Shown: positions 51,778 to 60,097 of the stretch, piece after piece | How the letters are laid out: each line of letters opens with the position of its first letter | Numbering within the stretch: position 1 is the first letter of the stretch | Source: Myxococcales bacterium 68-20 | Lineage (GTDB): Bacteria; Myxococcota_A; Polyangia; Polyangiales; Polyangiaceae | DNA: 64,000 nucleotides | Direction of reading: 5' to 3' | Assembly (NCBI GenBank): GCA_001899635.1 | Contig: MKVQ01000043.1 | Span: forward strand, 617,962 to 681,961 | The notes under the pieces: model-generated | Seen by the model: only the letters and a program-made list of their open reading frames with translations | Told to the model about the DNA's origin: nothing | The model's database searches: none | Translations under genes and position numbers: made by a program

Positions 51778-52436
51778 TCCCCCGCTCGCGGCTCGACTCG
51801 CTCCGAACGATCGAACGAGAGCGCGCGCTCGCCGTGGTTCGCCTCGAAGACGCGGCGCCGCTCCTGCCCGTCGTCGAGGCGCTGGCCGCCGGTGGCGTCC
51901 ATATCGTCGAGATCACCGTGACGATCCCGGGCGCTCTCGAGGCCATGGCACCGCTCGGTGCAAAGCTCGGTCCTCGGGTGTTGATCGGCGCGGGCAGCGT
52001 GCTCGACGCCGAGACGGCTCGACTCGCCATCCTTGCAGGCGCCCGATTCGTCGTCGGTCCGACGTTCCGGCCGGCCGTCGTCGAGCTCTGCCACCGCTAC
52101 GACGTCCTGGCCATCCCGGGTGCCTACACGCCGACGGAGATCCTGAGCGCATTGGAGGCCGGAGCCGATCTCGTCAAAGTGTTTCCCGCGGTCGCCCTCG
52201 GTCCCGCCTACGTGAGGAACGTGCTCGGGCCGCTGCCTCATCTCAGGCTGCTGCCAACGGGAGGAGTGACCACCGAGAACGCTGCGGAGTTCCTCGACGC
52301 CGGAGCCGTCGCGGTCGGGGTCGGCGGAGCCTTGCTCGACGGCGAGGCCTTGGCGCGAGGCGACTACCCGCGCGTCACGGAAGCGGCCCGTCGCCTGACG
52401 AGCGCCATCAGCGCGGCATGCGGGAGGTCCCGATGA
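51774..52436 (+). CDS. eda: KDPG aldolase (2-keto-3-deoxy-6-phosphogluconate aldolase)
   Basis: A 220-residue class I aldolase. Start at the ATG that overlaps the previous stop (ATGA); the frame upstream is only a shadow. The general acid/base Glu is in GGVHIVEITVTIPGA, AGSVLDAETARLAILAGA and FVVGPTFRP follow, and the Schiff-base Lys is in ADLVKVFPAVALGPAYV; RLLPTGGVTTENAAEFLDAG is the phosphate-binding loop. It splits KDPG to pyruvate and glyceraldehyde-3-phosphate in the cytoplasm. Next to a KDG kinase, this indicates that phosphorylation happens before cleavage, the semi-phosphorylative Entner-Doudoroff scheme. Also possible: 2-keto-3-deoxy-6-phosphogalactonate aldolase activity. Confidence 0.9.
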   Translation: MIPRSRLDSLRTIERERALAVVRLEDAAPLLPVVEALAAGGVHIVEITVTIPGALEAMAPLGAKLGPRVLIGAGSVLDAETARLAILAGARFVVGPTFRPAVVELCHRYDVLAIPGAYTPTEILSALEAGADLVKVFPAVALGPAYVRNVLGPLPHLRLLPTGGVTTENAAEFLDAGAVAVGVGGALLDGEALARGDYPRVTEAARRLTSAISAACGRSR

Positions 52437-53467
52437 CGCGCCCGAAGACGGTCACCTTCGGAGAGGTCGTTCTCCGTCTCACCCCGCCCGGATACGAGCG
52501 GTTCATGCAATCCCCGACGCTGAATGCGCACTTCGGCGGCGCGGAAGCGAACGTGGCCGTGAGCCTGGCCCATTTCGGACTGAACAGCCACTTCGTCAGC
52601 CGTGTGCCTCGGAATCCCATCGGCGATGCAGCGTTGCGGGCGTTGCGGGCAGAGGGCGTCGACGTCCGATCCGTCCAGCGCGGCGGCGAGCGTCTGGGCA
52701 TCTACTTCACCGAAACGGGGGCGAGCCAGCGTCCATCGCTCGTCGTGTACGATCGCGCGCATTCGGGATTCAGCGAGCTCGAGCCGGAGCGCATTCCTTG
52801 GTCCGACGTCCTCCGCGGCGCCCGCTGGTTTCATACGACGGGGATCGTCCCGGCTCTCGGAAAGGGCGTGGCCGAGTGCACGAGGGAAGCGCTCGTAGCC
52901 GCGCGCGCGACTGGAGCCAGGGTGAGCTTCGACGTCAACTATCGACGCAAGCTGTGGTCCGAAGGCGAAGCACGACGGGTCCTCCGACCGCTCCTCGAAC
53001 ACGTTCACCTCTTGATCGCGAACGAGGCGCACCTGACGGACCTGCTCGGCGCCGCCCCCGCAACTGCCGAAGAGACGACGACGCAAGGTCGGCTGGAGAC
53101 TCTGCGCATGGCCGCGGAGCGCGTTGCTTCCGAGCACGGCATCGAACAAGTGGCGATCACGCTGCGCGAGAGCCGGACGGCGAACACGAACGCATGGAGC
53201 GCCCTTCTCTACGACAGCGCGAGCAAGACACTTTATCGAGGCCCCCGGCACGTCGTCCATCTCGTCGAACGGATCGGTGGAGGGGACGCGTTTGCGGCAG
53301 GCCTCATCTTCGGCCTGCTCGACGGAAGGTCGCCCGAAGCCGCGCTGCATTTCGCGATCGCCGCAGGTGCGCTCAAGCTGACCGTCGTCGGGGACTTCAA
53401 CCGCGTCTCCGTCGAAGAGGTAGAACGCCTCGTCTCGGGCGACGAGGGAAGTCGGATGCTTCGGTGA
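52433..53467 (+). CDS. kdgK: 2-keto-3-deoxygluconate (KDG) kinase, PfkB family
   Basis: A 344-residue sugar kinase. ATG 52433 overlaps the aldolase stop (ATGA) and is preceded by SD GGGAGGT; the longer frame from 52418 would place the SD inside the gene. PfkB signs: TFGEVVLRLTPPGYERF and FGGAEANVAVSLAHFGLNS at the N-terminus, VSFDVNYRRKLWS in the middle, and the catalytic/ATP loop RIGGGDAFAAGLIFGLL. The N-terminal signature fits KDG kinases. It phosphorylates 2-keto-3-deoxygluconate (or -galactonate) for the neighbouring aldolase. Last clearly coupled gene; the aldo/keto reductase follows after 38 bp. Confidence 0.88.
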   Translation: MTRPKTVTFGEVVLRLTPPGYERFMQSPTLNAHFGGAEANVAVSLAHFGLNSHFVSRVPRNPIGDAALRALRAEGVDVRSVQRGGERLGIYFTETGASQRPSLVVYDRAHSGFSELEPERIPWSDVLRGARWFHTTGIVPALGKGVAECTREALVAARATGARVSFDVNYRRKLWSEGEARRVLRPLLEHVHLLIANEAHLTDLLGAAPATAEETTTQGRLETLRMAAERVASEHGIEQVAITLRESRTANTNAWSALLYDSASKTLYRGPRHVVHLVERIGGGDAFAAGLIFGLLDGRSPEAALHFAIAAGALKLTVVGDFNRVSVEEVERLVSGDEGSRMLR

Positions 53468-53505
53468 ACGAACGTCGATAACGAACGTCGGAGAGGAGGC
53501 CCGCG

Positions 53506-54534
53506 ATGGTCATGGAGACGACGAAGATTCCGGATATTCCGATTCCAGCCAGCCGGGTCGGTCTCGGGACCTGGGCCATCGGCGGATTTCAATGGGGCGG
53601 CGCCGACGACGACGAATCCGTCCGAACGATCCATGCTGCGCTCGACCTCGGCATCAACCTCATCGACACCGCGCCAGCGTACGGCTTCGGGCACTCCGAA
53701 GAGGTCATCGGACGTGCCATCGCCGAGCGAGGCCAGCGCGATCGCGTGATCATCGCCACCAAGGGCGGCCTCGAGCGCCGCGGTGACGCCTTGTTCAGGA
53801 ACGGGACGCGAAGGCAGATCTTCGAAGAAGTCGAGCTATCGCTTGCCCGCCTTCGCACCGATTACATCGATCTCTATCAGGTCCACTGGCCGGACCCGCA
53901 GACGCCCTACGAGGAGACCGCGGAGGCGCTTCGTGACCTCAAGCGCGAGGGCAAGATCCGCGCGGTCGGCGTCTCGAACTATTCGATCGAGGCGATGGAA
54001 CGCTTCCGCCGCGTCACGCCGATTGCGTCGGCACAGCCACCGTTCAATCTGTTCGAGCGAGAGGCGGAGGTGGACATCATCCCGTGGTGCCGTGCGCACG
54101 GCGTGGCCACCCTGACCTACGGCGCGCTCTGCCGCGGGCTCTTGAGCGGCGCCATCAATAAGGAGACCCAGTTCTCCGGAGACGACCTGAGGAAGGTCGA
54201 TCCGAAGTTCTTGCCGCCTCGATTCGAGCAGTACCTGAAGGCCGTCGAGCTCCTCGAGCGGTATGCGCGTGAGCGATACCAGACCGGAGTCCTCGCGCTG
54301 GCGGTGCGCTGGGTGCTCGATACGCCCGGCGTATCCGTCGCGCTCTGGGGCACGCGGCACCCGGGCGAGCTCGCCCCCCTGGAGGAGGTGATGCGCTTCC
54401 GACTCGACGACGAGGCACGCGCCTACGTCGAGGCCGTCGTGGCCGAAACCGTCCACGATCCCGTCGGTCCCGAGTTCATGGCTCCGCCGGAGCGTCCAGC
54501 CGAAGCGGCTCCGCACATGGGCGCGCCACTCTGA
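53506..54534 (+). CDS. Aldo/keto reductase
   Basis: A 342-residue NAD(P)H-dependent reductase of the AKR superfamily ((beta/alpha)8 barrel). The catalytic tetrad is complete: Asp and Tyr in LIDTAPAYGFGHSEE, Lys in IIATKGGLERRG, His in LYQVHWPDPQTPYEE. ALAVRWVLDTPGVSVALWG binds the cofactor. A good ribosome site (GAGAGGAGG) precedes ATG 53506. Placed after the KDG kinase and very likely in the same transcript, it may reduce a sugar aldehyde or act reversibly on an aldose, as in some pentose/deoxysugar pathways. Substrate is inferred from context only. Confidence 0.88.
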   Translation: MVMETTKIPDIPIPASRVGLGTWAIGGFQWGGADDDESVRTIHAALDLGINLIDTAPAYGFGHSEEVIGRAIAERGQRDRVIIATKGGLERRGDALFRNGTRRQIFEEVELSLARLRTDYIDLYQVHWPDPQTPYEETAEALRDLKREGKIRAVGVSNYSIEAMERFRRVTPIASAQPPFNLFEREAEVDIIPWCRAHGVATLTYGALCRGLLSGAINKETQFSGDDLRKVDPKFLPPRFEQYLKAVELLERYARERYQTGVLALAVRWVLDTPGVSVALWGTRHPGELAPLEEVMRFRLDDEARAYVEAVVAETVHDPVGPEFMAPPERPAEAAPHMGAPL

Positions 54535-54552
54535 CTCCAAGCGGCAGCTGGC

Positions 54553-55650
54553 TTACCCCCCGCGTTCGCATAGCTGGCGGATACTCGTCCGCATCTCGCG
54601 CTCCAGCTCGGCGAACAGCTCTGCGGCCGGGACTGCACGCGCGAGCGCTGCTGCCTGCCCAGCCCACTGGGCACCATAGCCGAACTCGCCTCTCGCCTTT
54701 GCCGCCGCGTGCAGCGCCTTCCCCGCGTCGTAGGCGCGCGGATAGTCGGGCGTCGCTGGCGCGTCCGGAGCGTTTGCCAGCGCCGTGAACCGATTTTCGA
54801 TGGAGCGGGCGATGCGCCCGGAGATCCCCGCCGTGAAAGCGGTTCGACGTGCGGCGTCGCTCAGGAGTGCACGGCGATACCCTTCGTCGATCGAGGTCTC
54901 AGGGCACGCGACGAACGCGGTGCCGAGCTGCGCCGCCTGCGCGCCGAGGGCGAGCGCAGCCGCGATCCCGTCTCCGTCCATGATGCCTCCCGCGGCGATG
55001 ACGGGCAGCGAGCAGTTTCGAACGAGCAGGCGTGTGAGAGCAAAGGTGCCGAGGCGATCATCGGCTGCTTCAGGATCGAACACACCACGATGTCCGCCCG
55101 CCTCGATCCCCTGCGCGACGATCGCGTCGACTCCTGCTGCCTCAATCTGAACCGCCTCATCGCAGTTCGTGGCGGTGGCTAGAATGCTGATGCCCGCTCG
55201 CTTGAGCTCCGCGACGACGTCGTCCGGCGGAAGTCCGAAATGGAAGCTCACGACGTGCGGTCGCTCTTCGAGGAGTACCTGCTTCATCTCGCGATCGACA
55301 GCGAAGCTCGTATAGATCTCCGACAGCGACTGCGGAGGCACGGCGCCGAACTTCTCGAACTCCGGTGCGAGCCAGTCCAGCCATGCGCGCTCGACGGACA
55401 GGTTCGCCTTCGCTGGGGCATGGCAGAAGACGTTGACGTTGAACGGATTGCTCGTGAGCGCACGCGTCTCGCGAATCGCGCGCCGCGCGGCCTGAGCGTT
55501 CATCGCGCCGACGCCGAGCGCGCCGAGTCCGCCGGCGTTGGAGACGGCTGCCGCGAGCGCCGGTGTGCTGACGCCCGCCATCGGCGCTTGAAGGATCGGG
55601 ACCCTGATTCCGATCGTCTGCAACAGCGGCGGAGGGCTTCCGTGGCTCAT
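54553..55650 (-). CDS. Nitronate monooxygenase / 2-nitropropane dioxygenase family
   Basis: A 365-residue FMN-dependent TIM-barrel protein. The opening LQTIGIRVPILQAPMAGVST, SNAGGLGALGVG, SFHFGLPPDDVV, QGIEAGGHRG, IAAGGIMDGDGIAAALALGA and the phosphate loop AQLGTAFVACPETS are standard for the NMO family, which detoxifies nitronates such as propionate-3-nitronate. The second motif includes the catalytic His (EAGGHRG). Cytoplasmic. It is transcribed opposite to the sugar operon, 18 bp from the aldo/keto reductase stop, and is not part of that operon. Some members are enoyl-reductase-like instead, so substrate remains open. Confidence 0.88.
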   Translation of the reverse strand: MSHGSPPPLLQTIGIRVPILQAPMAGVSTPALAAAVSNAGGLGALGVGAMNAQAARRAIRETRALTSNPFNVNVFCHAPAKANLSVERAWLDWLAPEFEKFGAVPPQSLSEIYTSFAVDREMKQVLLEERPHVVSFHFGLPPDDVVAELKRAGISILATATNCDEAVQIEAAGVDAIVAQGIEAGGHRGVFDPEAADDRLGTFALTRLLVRNCSLPVIAAGGIMDGDGIAAALALGAQAAQLGTAFVACPETSIDEGYRRALLSDAARRTAFTAGISGRIARSIENRFTALANAPDAPATPDYPRAYDAGKALHAAAKARGEFGYGAQWAGQAAALARAVPAAELFAELEREMRTSIRQLCERGG

Positions 55651-55716
55651 TTCTACGCTCCTCCAGGTTCCGGATGAGGATATTCTCGTTCGCTCGAGGC
55701 GCGCGCGCTCGAGGCT

Positions 55717-56745
55717 TCAGCGCCCACGCTCCAGGCGCGCGGCTTCGCGCTCGACGAGCAAGGCGCATTGGTCCGCGACCGTCTTGGCGAGCGCCAGGTC
55801 CACGGCGTACGGCGGCGGACCTGCATAGTCGAAGAACAACGCGCCGACGAGATGACCGTCCACCGCCATCGGTGCACAGATGGCCGCGTCGATCCCACGG
55901 CTTTCGAACCATCCCTCCTCCGCACGCTCGGCGTGGGCGGCGGTGAAGTGACAGGCTTCGTTCGCGGCGATGGCGCGCGCAACGTTCGGCCATTGTTCGA
56001 GGTCGGTGACGAAGCTGCTTCGCGTCCAGTCCCATCCGACGAGCGCCCCATGAAGGCTCTTGCCGTCGGGACCGAGCAGGAACAGCGACGCCGCGCTCGC
56101 GCCGAGCGCCTCCTTCGCGTGCGCCACAGCCGCACGGATCGCGCTCGCCTCGTCGACGTCCGTGGACATGTCGCGCGCAAGAAGAAGGAAGAGCTCCGCC
56201 ATGCGTTCGTCGTGGAGCTCGCTGGATACGTCTCGAGCGAAGACGAGGATCGCGTCGCCGGCGGGTGTCAGGGACCGAACAGGGAGGAGAGTGAACGTCA
56301 CGTACCTGGGCGAGGCTGTCGTTTCGCCGTCGCTGGTGACGAGCGCGACTCTCGGGACGCGAGCGGCATGACCTGTCGAGACGACCGCTTCGAGCCTCGT
56401 GTCCGATACGGCCTCCGGGATGACGACGTCGGAGAAGGGTCTACCCGTCGTCGGCTCTCCCGCGCTCATCAGGGCGTCGTAAGCCGCGTTCGCCATGAGG
56501 TGCACCCAGTCCCCCGCGCGGAGGAGCGCGACTCCGAGCAAGTCGCTGTCGAGGAGCGCCTGGACGACCGCGCGCGCGACGTCATCCGAGACGGGCGACT
56601 GCTCCGGCTTCGCAGTGGTCGACGTCGCGGCCGTCGAGCTGATCATGACGGCTCCTACGAAAGCACCACTCGTGCCGTCGATCCGTGTCGATGCTGTCGA
56701 TCGTGACGAGCTCACGGTTGCCCCCGGCTCATGAGCTTTTGCCAT
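55717..56745 (-). CDS. PAS-GAF sensor-type protein
   Basis: A 342-residue soluble protein. A Ser/Thr-rich N-terminus precedes a PAS-like domain (about 50-170: LLDSDLLGVALLRAGDWVHL ... YVTFTLLPVRSLTPAGDAIL) and a GAF domain (about 185-335: AAVAHAKEALGASAASLFLL, ESRGIDAAICAPMAVDGHLV, VADQCALLVEREA). There is no kinase, cyclase or phosphatase domain after the GAF, so output must come through a partner. The N-terminal 33 residues are poorly conserved-looking; ATG at 56646 (MISSTAATST) is an alternative start. Upstream genes are RRM-type, on the same strand 120 bp away. Confidence 0.78.
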   Translation of the reverse strand: MAKAHEPGATVSSSRSTASTRIDGTSGAFVGAVMISSTAATSTTAKPEQSPVSDDVARAVVQALLDSDLLGVALLRAGDWVHLMANAAYDALMSAGEPTTGRPFSDVVIPEAVSDTRLEAVVSTGHAARVPRVALVTSDGETTASPRYVTFTLLPVRSLTPAGDAILVFARDVSSELHDERMAELFLLLARDMSTDVDEASAIRAAVAHAKEALGASAASLFLLGPDGKSLHGALVGWDWTRSSFVTDLEQWPNVARAIAANEACHFTAAHAERAEEGWFESRGIDAAICAPMAVDGHLVGALFFDYAGPPPYAVDLALAKTVADQCALLVEREAARLERGR

Positions 56746-56867
56746 GCTCTGCGTGCTTCACCGGTGGTCAGCTGCGCAATGAATGAGAGAACGGACTCGA
56801 GCTCGGCCTCGGCCTGCTCGACGTCGTTCCGTGCATCCTCGAGATTCGAGACGTCGCGTCGGCAACG

Positions 56868-57455
56868 TCAGATCGCACGGACTTCACCCAGGGCCTCCAT
56901 CACCTCCTGCCAGTCGATCGCGTTGGCTGCAGAGCCCGGCTCTTGCCCCCACGACCGCGCCAGCTCCTGCAACGCAGCGGCGCGCGTGGCATGCGCAGCG
57001 GTCGTCACGTGGATGGCTTGGCCGGCGGCATCGGTCGTGCTCGCCTCCATTCGCCAGCTCTCTTCCGCGCCGTCGAGCGGGAATACGCGAATGGCAAGGG
57101 TCATCCCTCCACGACCGAGCTCGTAGGTCATGTTCTGGCGCTCGCGGAACTGCGAGGTGATTTGTACGCTCCGTCGGGCTTGTTTCGTACGCGGCCCGGA
57201 TTGGTCGCGGTCCGCTCCTGCTTCGGTCACGCGAAGCGCGCGATGCTCGAACATGGCGCCGTCGAGGCGATCGATCGCGACGCGAGCGTCTTCGCCGCTT
57301 GCCATCGTGACGAACGCATAGCCGCGTGAACGTCCGCTCGAGCGGTCGATCGCCATGTGCACGTCCGCGACGGCACCGTGCTGCGCGAAGCGTCTCCGCA
57401 ATGCGTCAGCGCTGACGTCCTCAGCAAGATTTCCAACGTAAAGTCTCGGGGCCAT
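56868..57455 (-). CDS. RRM-type RNA-binding protein
   Basis: A 195-residue protein. Residues 1-80 are an RNA recognition motif with RNP2 (RLYVGNLAEDV) and RNP1 (SRGYAFVTMASG), as in bacterial glycine-rich-like RNA-binding proteins. A basic linker (GPRTKQARR) follows. The C-terminal part (about 105-190) is a second small domain of unknown type (TYELGRGGMTLAIRVFPLDG ... WRMEASTTDAAG ... AAALQELARSWG). Bacterial RRM proteins are usually one RRM with a short tail, so this added domain is notable. Probably binds single-stranded RNA in the cytoplasm. The start fits the family (MAPRLYVGNL). Confidence 0.88.
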   Translation of the reverse strand: MAPRLYVGNLAEDVSADALRRRFAQHGAVADVHMAIDRSSGRSRGYAFVTMASGEDARVAIDRLDGAMFEHRALRVTEAGADRDQSGPRTKQARRSVQITSQFRERQNMTYELGRGGMTLAIRVFPLDGAEESWRMEASTTDAAGQAIHVTTAAHATRAAALQELARSWGQEPGSAANAIDWQEVMEALGEVRAI

Positions 57456-57788
57456 CGTCGCTCTCCTTGGCGTCTTGGCGTCCGGTCACGGTGGAACGCT
57501 CATCACGAGATGGCGCGGCGTCCGATCGCCCGCGCTCTCTCGTCGACGAAGACTGCGAGCGAGAAGCGATCTCTTGGAGAGCGTCGCTCGCGGGCAACGA
57601 TGTCGGTGGACTCCAAAGCGTACGCTCCAACGCGGAACATGCAATCGCTTTCCTTTGGCTTTTTCTCGATGCAGTGAACGCGAAGAGATGACGGAACTGT
57701 GACGGGCTACCGAGCGCATGCGCCGCGACAGCCGGCTCTCCTTCCTGCGACGCAGCGACAGCAGCGACGACGTCGGAGCTCGGCGGTG
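57456..57788. other. 333-bp intergenic region
   Basis: Upstream of the RRM gene (minus) and before the histidine-kinase remnant (plus). Frames present are short and overlapping, with no domain. No H-box of the truncated kinase was found in any frame here, so the missing part of that gene is truly absent. Confidence 0.35.
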
Positions 57789-58308
57789 TCAGTTCGGCTC
57801 ACGCGCGGCGATGCCACGCTCCAGAGCCGCGCCGTCGTGTTGGATGACCCCGCGAAGCTCATCGAAGAGGCCGTCGACAATGCTCGCCCTCTCGCGGTGT
57901 CCAACGGCATCGCGATCTGCTGGCACGCCCCGGTCGAGCCGATACGCGCATTTTATGACCGAGAGCGAATCCACCAGGTACTCGGCAACTTGATCGGGAA
58001 CGCACTCAAGTTCACCGGAGCGGGCGGACGCATCGACGTGTCCGTCGAGGGCCCCGGACGAGGTCCGGTTTACGGTGGCCGACACCGGCTGCGGTATCCC
58101 GGAGGAGAAGCTGGCAGGCATCTTCGAACGCTTCTCACAAGGCGCGAAGCCAGACCGCACGGGGCTTGGGCTCGGGCTGTACATCGTCAGACGCATCGTC
58201 GAGGCGCACGGCGGCCGGGTTTGGGTCGAGAGCCAGCCGCGTAAGGGAAGCGCGTTCCATTTCGCGCTTCCTAAAGCGCCCCGGCGTGCGCCGGACGACG
58301 ACACGTAG
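57789..58308 (+). pseudogene. Histidine kinase fragment, frameshifted
   Basis: The ATPase end of a sensor histidine kinase. The first frame reads VRLTRGDATLQSRAVVLDDP ... RIHQVLGNLIGNALKFTGAG (N box) up to VSVEGPG at about 58050. Then the frame shifts, and the rest continues in the next frame as DEVRFTVADTGCGIPEEKL (G1), GIFERFSQGAKPDRTGLGLG (F and G2) and GGRVWVESQPRKGSAFHF. One extra base around 58051-58057 explains it. The sensor and H-box region is also missing 5'. So this is a truncated, frameshifted kinase relic, unless a sequencing error restores the frame. Confidence 0.8.
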
Positions 58309-58371
58309 CCGGTCACGCGTCGTAGCGTCGACGCGCGACTGCCTCGGCACGCGCGGTGCGAGCATCGCGGC

Positions 58372-59346
58372 ATGCGCAGCGCTCCGTCCCACGCTCATGC
58401 GCTGGTCGACGGCGTCCGCCTTCACTGGGTGGAGCTCGGAGACGCGCGCGGCCCGGCACCACTGCTCCTGCTGCACGGTCTCTACGATTCGCATCGAACG
58501 TGGAAGCACGTCGCACCGGACCTCGCGGCCGATCGCCGCGTCCTCATGCCCGATCTGCCGGGCCATGGTCTGTCCGAGCGGCCCGACGCGAGCTACGAGC
58601 TCGTCTGGCACGCAAGCGTCGTCGCACACTGGCTCGATTCGCTCGGCGTCGGACAGGTGGACATCGTGGGGCACTCGTTCGGCGGTGGGGTCGCGCAGAT
58701 GCTCTTGCGCGAGTTCCCCGAGCGAGTTCGAAGGCTCGTCCTCGTCGCGTCTGGAGGCCTTGGGAGGGAGATCCGTGCAGCGCTTCGCCTCGCGTCGATG
58801 CCCGTCGTCGTCGAAGCGTTCGGGCAGCCGTTCATGGGGATCGGGACACACCTCGCGCTTCTCCGGAACCCTGCCTTCACCAAGGATGAGATCCGAGAGC
58901 TCGCGACGATGAACGCCGAGCCCGGTTCCGCCCGCGCGTTCGCGAGGACCGTCCGGGACATCATCGACTGGCGCGGACAGCGCCGGGCATTCTTCGACCA
59001 CGCACACGAGATCGCTCAGCTCCCGCCGATCGCCGTCCTCTGGGGCGTCCGCGACAGGATCATCCCGATCGCCCACGGGCGAGCGCTCGTCGAGTCTCTC
59101 GAGGGTGTCCGCTTCGTCCCGTTCGAGGGCTGCGGGCACTACCTGCATCGTGAGAAGCCGGCGGCGTTCGTCGAGGTCGTGCGCGAGCTCCTTGGTGCGC
59201 CTTCACTGTGCGCGGCGCACCTCCGAAAGCAGAAGGCCGAGATCGCGACGGGCCAGCGCGCTCTGAGGGGACGTTTTGCAGAAGCGATCACGCGAGTCGT
59301 GCGCGTCAACCGACAGCTCGGGCCTCGCGTCACCCCGCGCCAATGA
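58372..59346 (+). CDS. Alpha/beta hydrolase
   Basis: A 324-residue enzyme. The oxyanion region is LLLLHGLYDSHRTW, the nucleophile elbow GHSFGGGVAQMLL, the acid VLWGVRDRIIP and the catalytic His GCGHYLHREKP. Closest in pattern to the haloalkane-dehalogenase/epoxide-hydrolase/PHB-depolymerase-like superfamily; no halide-stabilising Trp is evident, so an esterase or lipase role is more likely. The core ends near residue 285; about 40 basic residues follow and look disordered. Cytoplasmic. 63 bp after the kinase remnant, with no operon partner. Substrate unknown. Confidence 0.88.
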   Translation: MRSAPSHAHALVDGVRLHWVELGDARGPAPLLLLHGLYDSHRTWKHVAPDLAADRRVLMPDLPGHGLSERPDASYELVWHASVVAHWLDSLGVGQVDIVGHSFGGGVAQMLLREFPERVRRLVLVASGGLGREIRAALRLASMPVVVEAFGQPFMGIGTHLALLRNPAFTKDEIRELATMNAEPGSARAFARTVRDIIDWRGQRRAFFDHAHEIAQLPPIAVLWGVRDRIIPIAHGRALVESLEGVRFVPFEGCGHYLHREKPAAFVEVVRELLGAPSLCAAHLRKQKAEIATGQRALRGRFAEAITRVVRVNRQLGPRVTPRQ

Positions 59347-59606
59347 TCGGCTGCACGCTCGAAGAGTAGCCGAGGACGAGCTCGGGCGCGCCCTTCATGA
59401 CCGCAACGGTCTCGCTCCGGCGTCACGCTCCAGCGGAGCGCCCCCGCCGGACGCGTCCACGCTCACTGCATCACGAATGGGTGAGCCATCACCTGACGGG
59501 GCCATGGTCCGATGGCGAATGCCGAGAGGTGGCAGAGCAGAGCGGAACGAACACGATCGGGAGTCGCCAATACACCAGCGATGGATCAATTCATGCGTCG
59601 ACGGTG

Positions 59607-59996
59607 ATGGTGAGAACGAAACGTTCGTCGAATCTTGCTTTCCTGGTCGGTGTCACGGTCGGCGGCGCCGTGGCCACTGCTGTGACGCGTCTCACCGCAG
59701 GCGCCAAACGCCGCATGCGGCCAGGTCGCTCTTCTACCGAAAGCGCGGCTTCGCTCGAGGTCTACGGTCCGGCGAGCGCTACGCCGCCCGGCCCATCCGT
59801 CACGCAGGGTATCCAAGGGCCTCGAGGGCCGGCCGGTCCGATGGGAGCTCGCGGTCCAGCCGGTCCCCAGGGAGCGCGCGGCCCGCAAGGCGCCGCCGGA
59901 GCGCAGGGACCGCAGGGACCGCAGGGCGCGGGAGCGTCCAGCGGGCCCCTCGAGAGCGAAATCGGTGAGTACGCTTCGAACAGGCAGCGGTGGTAG
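59607..59996 (+). CDS. Collagen-like (Gly-X-Y) small membrane protein
   Basis: A 129-residue protein. Start at ATG 59607 (MVRTKRSSNLAF), ahead of a hydrophobic segment (LAFLVGVTVGGAVATAVTRL) that could be a signal anchor. A basic stretch follows, then 14 Gly-X-Y triplets (about 68-109: GIQGPRGPAGPMGARGPAGP ... GAQGPQGPQGAG), and a short tail ending GEYASNRQRW. The repeats are rich in Pro and Gln/Arg/Ala, like bacterial collagen-like stalks. Longer frames upstream look random. It lies convergent with cassette C, separated by a hairpin region. Probably a membrane-anchored extracellular triple-helix stalk; no ligand known. Confidence 0.75.
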   Translation: MVRTKRSSNLAFLVGVTVGGAVATAVTRLTAGAKRRMRPGRSSTESAASLEVYGPASATPPGPSVTQGIQGPRGPAGPMGARGPAGPQGARGPQGAAGAQGPQGPQGAGASSGPLESEIGEYASNRQRW

Positions 59997-60060
59997 CAGA
60001 GCCGCTTCGAGACGGAGCTCGGCGTTTCCACCGCCAGGCCCACCTCTGCGGGTGGTTGGG

Positions 60061-60085
60061 GCGCGGGCCCCAAATTCGCCCGCGC
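60061..60085. terminator. Possible bidirectional hairpin terminator
   Basis: GCGCGGG (60061-60067) and CCCGCGC (60079-60085) form a 7-bp GC stem with an 11-nt loop between two convergent genes (stops at 59996 and 60098). No T-run follows. Placement between convergent genes is the main support. Confidence 0.4.
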
Positions 60086-60097
60086 GTGCGGGGCCGT

